NCBI GenBank assembly: GCA_036562625.1 | Contig: DATCJV010000141.1 | Coordinates: forward strand, 1 to 9,272 | Direction: 5' to 3' | Length of the DNA: 9,272 bases | DNA from: DUOH01 sp036562625 | Lineage (GTDB): Bacteria; Bacillota; UBA4882; UBA10575 | Shown: one piece after another, positions 6,034 to 9,272 of the stretch | How the letters are laid out: every line of letters starts with the position of its first letter | How positions within the stretch are numbered: position 1 is the stretch's first letter | Translations under genes and position numbers: made by a program | The notes under the pieces: generated by a model | The model's database searches: none | What the model was told of the DNA's origin: nothing | Seen by the model: only the letters and a program-made list of their open reading frames with translations

Positions 6034-6055
6034 AAAAAGGCCGGAAAACGGCCTT
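6034..6055 (-). terminator. Intrinsic terminator of the asparagine synthase gene
   Basis: On the minus strand, AAGGCCG (6055-6049) pairs with CGGCCTT (6043-6037) around a five-base TTTTC loop. The 3' arm runs into further Ts to 6034, giving five in a row. It lies about 50 bases past the stop codon of the asparagine synthase-like gene and before rsmF. It should separate the two transcripts. Confidence 0.82.
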
Positions 6056-6106
6056 CCCCTATTTTACCCTTTTTTTCAGGATTTTTCTACAAAAAGTTTC
6101 GCAGCT

Positions 6107-7495
6107 TCATACCACCGGCGCACCCTTGGTCCGGCCTACAAAACTCAAGTCGGAGAGTTCCCCAAAATGTTCTTTGAAGATTCGGTAATAGAGGAGCTCC
6201 TCTTTGGTGTTGAGGAGGGAACCGTCAGGCAAACGCCTTTCCAGGAAAAAATCATGGTCGCTGATGCGTTCCTCCGCATAGGCGGCCAACCGCTCTTCTA
6301 CTCCCGCTCCTTCCCAGAATTTCACCTTGGGCCGCCATAAGACCCGTTCCGGCAACAAATCTTCAACGGCTTTCCGCAAAATCCATTTTTCCACCGGATC
6401 CTCATTCTCTTCTCTGTATAACTTGTATTCAACAGGAATCCGCACCGCCAGCTCAACGACTTGCGGATCAAGAAAGCCGACATAAGCTTTGGTTCCATGC
6501 GCCGCTGTGGACCGATCCACCCGCTGCAAGGCTGTATTATGCAAACGGTTGGTGATGTCAATCAACTCTCCGTTTAAATCCTCGGGCTCAATCTCCTTCA
6601 GGTAGGAATACCCGGCGAAGAGTTCATCCCCACCCTCGCCGGAGAAAACCGCAGGCACATAATTGGCAGCCAACTTCGCTACCAGGTAATTGGTAAGGGT
6701 GGAACGGATTAGGAGCGCGTCAAAAGACTCCAAATGATACACCACCTCAGGTAAGACCGCTAATAATTCATCAAAAGTAAAGACCCCCTCATGATGTACG
6801 GAACCGATATGTTCCGCAACCTCCCTGGCAAATTCCAAGTCCGGGGCGTCTTTTAAGCCTGCGGCAAAAGTATGCAGTTTATCCACTTTCTCCCGGACTA
6901 ATGCCGAAATGGCGCTGGAATCGATTCCCCCGGAAAGGAGCGAACCTATCTCACTCCGGCCTTGTATATACTCTTCCACCACTTCCTCCAAGGCCGCCCT
7001 GAGACCAGAGGCGGCTTCCTCAGCCTCCAACGGCAAAGGAGGGACTTCTTTCAACCTGAAAAACTTGATCATGCCTCGCCCGGATAGATATTTATGCCCC
7101 GGTGGAAACTCCTTAATCTCTTCGGTTACGCCCAGGAGCGCCTTGACCTCGGAAGCAAAGACCATTGTCCCGTCGGTCTCTCCATAGTACAAGGGAGAGA
7201 CGCCCAGCCCGTCCCGGAATAAAAACGTCTCCCCCGCCCGGAAAGCGGCCAAGGATAATGGCGCTTGGGACTCGATCTTCCGCCAATCTCCGGAGAAGCG
7301 GCCGTCCCAAACCGCGGTCAATCCGGGTCGCTCCATATACGGCGCCCGGCCTGCTTTCCGGTACACTACTCCCAGAGTGCCTCCGTTTGCTTCAATGATC
7401 TTTCGCCCGCCAATTCCCCGGTAGCCGATCTTATCCAGCATCTTTTTGACCAGCCTTTTCTCTCCTGTACGACAGATACCTACTATTCCAGCCAT
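6107..7495 (-). CDS. Asparagine synthase homologue without glutaminase cysteine
   Basis: This 462-residue protein is shorter than AsnB (about 550). The C-terminal synthetase domain is well kept: the ATP-pyrophosphatase loop SGGIDSS (188-194), GEGGDELFAGY (286-296), VGFLDPQVVELA (339-350) and WRPKVKFWEGAGV (387-399), the last resembling the AsnB/ASNS tail. The N-terminal amidotransferase domain (1 to about 150) is degenerate. The chain starts MAGIVG instead of MCGIVG, so the Ntn nucleophile cysteine is Ala. The RHRGPD and NGEIYN motifs are also not recognisable, while DGLGVSPLYY (95-104) remains. It probably activates a carboxylate as an acyl-adenylate and uses free ammonia, or acts on another substrate. 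The ATG at 7495 has AGGAGG with a 5-base gap; the open frame continues upstream to 7660, but that 55-residue extension is Lys/Ser-rich and unlike the family. The gene is followed by its own terminator. Confidence 0.88.
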   Translation of the reverse strand: MAGIVGICRTGEKRLVKKMLDKIGYRGIGGRKIIEANGGTLGVVYRKAGRAPYMERPGLTAVWDGRFSGDWRKIESQAPLSLAAFRAGETFLFRDGLGVSPLYYGETDGTMVFASEVKALLGVTEEIKEFPPGHKYLSGRGMIKFFRLKEVPPLPLEAEEAASGLRAALEEVVEEYIQGRSEIGSLLSGGIDSSAISALVREKVDKLHTFAAGLKDAPDLEFAREVAEHIGSVHHEGVFTFDELLAVLPEVVYHLESFDALLIRSTLTNYLVAKLAANYVPAVFSGEGGDELFAGYSYLKEIEPEDLNGELIDITNRLHNTALQRVDRSTAAHGTKAYVGFLDPQVVELAVRIPVEYKLYREENEDPVEKWILRKAVEDLLPERVLWRPKVKFWEGAGVEERLAAYAEERISDHDFFLERRLPDGSLLNTKEELLYYRIFKEHFGELSDLSFVGRTKGAPVV

Positions 7496-7543
7496 AACAA
7501 CCTCCTCTGAGCTACTGCTTTTCTCCTTTCCTATCTTAGCTCT

Positions 7544-7553
7544 CCGGCGCCGG
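7544..7553. repeat. 10-base perfect palindrome in the leader
   Basis: CCGGCGCCGG is a perfect 10-base palindrome 48 bases upstream of the ATG of the asparagine synthase-like gene. It could be a small operator or simply part of a GC-rich leader. Nothing else in the leader ties it to a known regulator. Confidence 0.35.
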
Positions 7554-7622
7554 GAATCCTTCTTTTTTTTGCCCTTTGTTTTCAGTACGCAATTTTCGCC
7601 GCCGGAGCCGTCTGGTTGGAAC

Positions 7623-7664
7623 CACTTATATAATAAGTGACAGGCCGGACGGCCTGTCACTTAT
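7623..7664. repeat. Perfect 15-bp hairpin with a competing third arm
   Basis: ATAAGTGACAGGCCG (7633-7647) and CGGCCTGTCACTTAT (7650-7664) are perfect 15-bp complements separated by two bases. A further CACTTAT at 7623-7629 can pair instead with ATAAGTG (7633-7639), giving a 7-bp hairpin with a three-base loop. On the minus strand the big hairpin lies 34 bases past the stop of the phosphate transporter gene and upstream of the asparagine synthase-like gene. No U-tract follows, only TTATATAAG, so it is at best an atypical terminator or an mRNA-processing stem. The alternative pairing is the arrangement of an attenuator, but this is inferred. Confidence 0.75.
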
Positions 7665-7698
7665 GGAAATCCGCTTGAAAACCGTTGTTATTCTTTTC

Positions 7699-9272
7699 TT
7701 ACCCGGCGCTTTGATGGTGGGGTTCCTGGTCCAAGACCGCCTCCGCCACATTATTACAGTGGTCAGCGATTCTTTCCAGATTCTTCATGAGCTCGGAGTA
7801 GACTACGGCGGATTTGGGATTACACATGCCCGCGTTCAACCTTTCCAGGTGATACAGGCGGGATTCTTTTTCCGTGACGTCCATTTTCTTCTCCAACTGT
7901 AGAACCTGATCGGCCGCAGAAAAATCGTTGTACCGAAGGGCTTGGAGACTCAGATTAAACATCTCCTTGGTCAGACTGAAGATCTTTTTTATGTCCTCCA
8001 TGGCCTGATCGGAAAAGACGATCTTTTCTTCATTCATATATTCGAAGAGTTCCGCCAGGTTCATACAGTGATCGCCGATCCTCTCCAAGTCGCCAGCCAC
8101 GTGCATTAAGTTGGCCAAGATGATGGATTGCCGTTCGGTCAGAGTATTTCGCGAGACAATACTGGAGAGATAATGAATGATATCATCCTGTAAATCGTCT
8201 AAAATTTCTTCACTGTCTTGCACAATCTTCAGATCGGTCTTTTTATTCTGTTCAGCCGGAAGAAAATCAGCTTCTACTTTATGAAACATATCTAAGGAGA
8301 TATTACCCATCCTGACCAATTCCTTAACGGATAAATCCAACGCCAGTTCAGCATTGTTGATCACATGGGGATCAATGAATTTGACGCCTCTTTCCAAATA
8401 AACATCCTTCCCTGGGACGAGCTTCGTGACTAATTTAGCCAAGAAACCCACAAAAGGCAGCCACAGTGCGGTATTGAGCACATTAAAGAAAGTGTGGGCG
8501 TTGGCAATTTGACGGGAAACCACGCTCGCTTCGGTAAGACCCGCCCCAGGATTCGCCTGAGAGGAAACTCTGTATACAAAGGAGACAAATAGCGGCAAAA
8601 ATAGAAGTCCAATTATGGTCCCAAAGACATTGAAGAGCGTATGGGAGAAAGCCGCCCGTCTTGCTGTCCGGTTTGACCCGATACTGGCCAACGCGGCGGT
8701 AATGGTAGTTCCGATATTACTCCCAAATAGAATCGGAACAGCGGCTTTCAAGGGGATAAGGGCTTGCACCGTCCCCCCCACTTCCACAGGTTGAGAGGCC
8801 AGACTCTGCAGGACACCGATGACCGCGCTACTGCTCTGTACAATCATGGTGATCACCGTACCTACCAACAATCCCCAGACCGGGTTCTTACTCATATTAG
8901 TAATCAGCCGCCTGGATGTTTCATTCCTCGCCAAGGGTTCCAGTACGTCAGACATGGTATTCAGGCCAATAAAGAGAACACCGAAGCCGAATAATACTTG
9001 TCCCAGATAGCGCAGGGTCTTCTTTTTCCCAAAGAAAAACAGGGCAAAACCGAGCCCTGCAGCTAAATAAGAATAATGTCCGATTTTAAAGGCGATTATT
9101 TGGGCGGTCATGGTGGTGCCGATGTTGGCTCCCATAATCACACCAATAGCCTGAGACAGGGTCATCAGGCGCGCATTGACAAAACCGATCACCATGACCG
9201 TAGTGGCGCTACTGCTCTGAATAATCGCTGTCACCAGGGCGCCGACAGCTACCCCGATCAGTGGATTGGTAG
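7699..9272 (-). CDS. Na/Pi cotransporter with PhoU-like tail (5' partial)
   Basis: The gene runs off the right edge of the window; 523 residues are visible. The frame continues past a GTG at 9234 into TNPLIGVAVGALV, a typical internal segment of the family, so the real start lies outside. Two inverted Na/Pi repeats carry QSSSA at visible residues 18-22 and 145-149, each followed by an NIGTT motif (49-53 and 185-189), in a membrane region reaching to about 285. These mark NptA/NptII-type sodium-phosphate symporters. From about 305 to the end is a cytoplasmic PhoU-like helical domain with the paired metal-binding motifs DLERIGDHC (394-402) and NLERIADHC (497-505). This PhoU fusion is common in bacterial members and is thought to tie uptake to phosphate status. 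The stop TAA is at 7701-7699. Its partner genes, if any, would lie upstream outside the window. Confidence 0.93.
   Translation of the reverse strand, partial: TNPLIGVAVGALVTAIIQSSSATTVMVIGFVNARLMTLSQAIGVIMGANIGTTMTAQIIAFKIGHYSYLAAGLGFALFFFGKKKTLRYLGQVLFGFGVLFIGLNTMSDVLEPLARNETSRRLITNMSKNPVWGLLVGTVITMIVQSSSAVIGVLQSLASQPVEVGGTVQALIPLKAAVPILFGSNIGTTITAALASIGSNRTARRAAFSHTLFNVFGTIIGLLFLPLFVSFVYRVSSQANPGAGLTEASVVSRQIANAHTFFNVLNTALWLPFVGFLAKLVTKLVPGKDVYLERGVKFIDPHVINNAELALDLSVKELVRMGNISLDMFHKVEADFLPAEQNKKTDLKIVQDSEEILDDLQDDIIHYLSSIVSRNTLTERQSIILANLMHVAGDLERIGDHCMNLAELFEYMNEEKIVFSDQAMEDIKKIFSLTKEMFNLSLQALRYNDFSAADQVLQLEKKMDVTEKESRLYHLERLNAGMCNPKSAVVYSELMKNLERIADHCNNVAEAVLDQEPHHQSAG

Noticed and set aside
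6061..6089. Minus-strand promoter TAGAAA-17-TAAAAT for the methyltransferase gene.
   Set aside because: The -35 is poor (4 of 6), and transcription would start within the terminator hairpin of the preceding gene.
7496..7660. 55-residue N-terminal extension of the asparagine synthase homologue.
   Set aside because: It is rich in Lys, Arg and Ser, includes the hairpin and palindrome DNA, and a strong AGGAGG site precedes the ATG at 7495, which begins a family-like MAGIVG.
7576..7902. Plus-strand 108-residue frame crossing the transporter end.
   Set aside because: It is antisense to a clear PhoU-domain coding region and shows no family features or ribosome binding site.
9232..9234. GTG at 9234 as the start of the phosphate transporter.
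   Set aside because: The frame remains open to the window edge, and the upstream residues TNPLIGVAVGAL are conserved-looking family sequence.

Overview
The window reads as chromosomal DNA of a low-to-mid GC Bacillota (Clostridia- or Limnochordia-like) bacterium. The grounds are strong purine-rich Shine-Dalgarno sites (GGAGG), a TTG start, an intrinsic terminator with a U-tract, CCA-encoding tRNA genes, and gene families common in anaerobic Firmicutes (DUF1538 plus P-II, an Na/Pi cotransporter with a PhoU tail, a DUF2628 zinc-ribbon protein). The placement is inferred from gene content and signals; no 16S gene is present. I see no phage, plasmid, transposase, CRISPR or defence genes.

Left part, plus strand (1-2804). 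A good sigma-A promoter (152-180) drives a tRNA-Gly(CCC) / tRNA-Thr(CGT) pair that ends at a clear intrinsic terminator (407-431). After a gene-free leader comes a two-gene operon: a duplicated DUF1538 membrane protein (TTG start at 656) overlapping by 11 bases a protein made of two fused P-II-like domains (2136-2804). This looks like a membrane channel or transporter with its own P-II-type sensor, similar in logic to AmtB-GlnK or SbtA-SbtB. The transported substrate is unknown. It is the most attractive candidate here for an uncharacterised system.

Middle (2805-3058). The gap between convergent genes is unusually full of inverted repeats. They include a nested hairpin, and a 10-bp outer stem enclosing a 9-bp hairpin whose loop can pair with sequence further 3', the topology of an H-type pseudoknot. 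No U-tract follows either structure, so they are not ordinary terminators.

Right part, minus strand (9272 down to 3059). In transcription order: an Na/Pi cotransporter with a C-terminal PhoU domain (its 5' end lies outside the window); an asparagine synthase homologue that keeps the ATP-binding synthetase domain but has Ala in place of the glutaminase nucleophile Cys, and a shrunken amidotransferase domain; an intrinsic terminator; a pair of rRNA-modification genes (RsmF-type m5C methyltransferase, then RsuA-type pseudouridine synthase, 45 bases apart); and, from its own promoter, a small zinc-ribbon DUF2628 membrane protein. The region between the transporter and the asparagine synthase gene carries a perfect 15-bp hairpin with a third copy of one arm beside it.

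Apart from the P-II/DUF1538 pair and the rRNA-modification pair, the genes look like independent housekeeping or transport units rather than one pathway.
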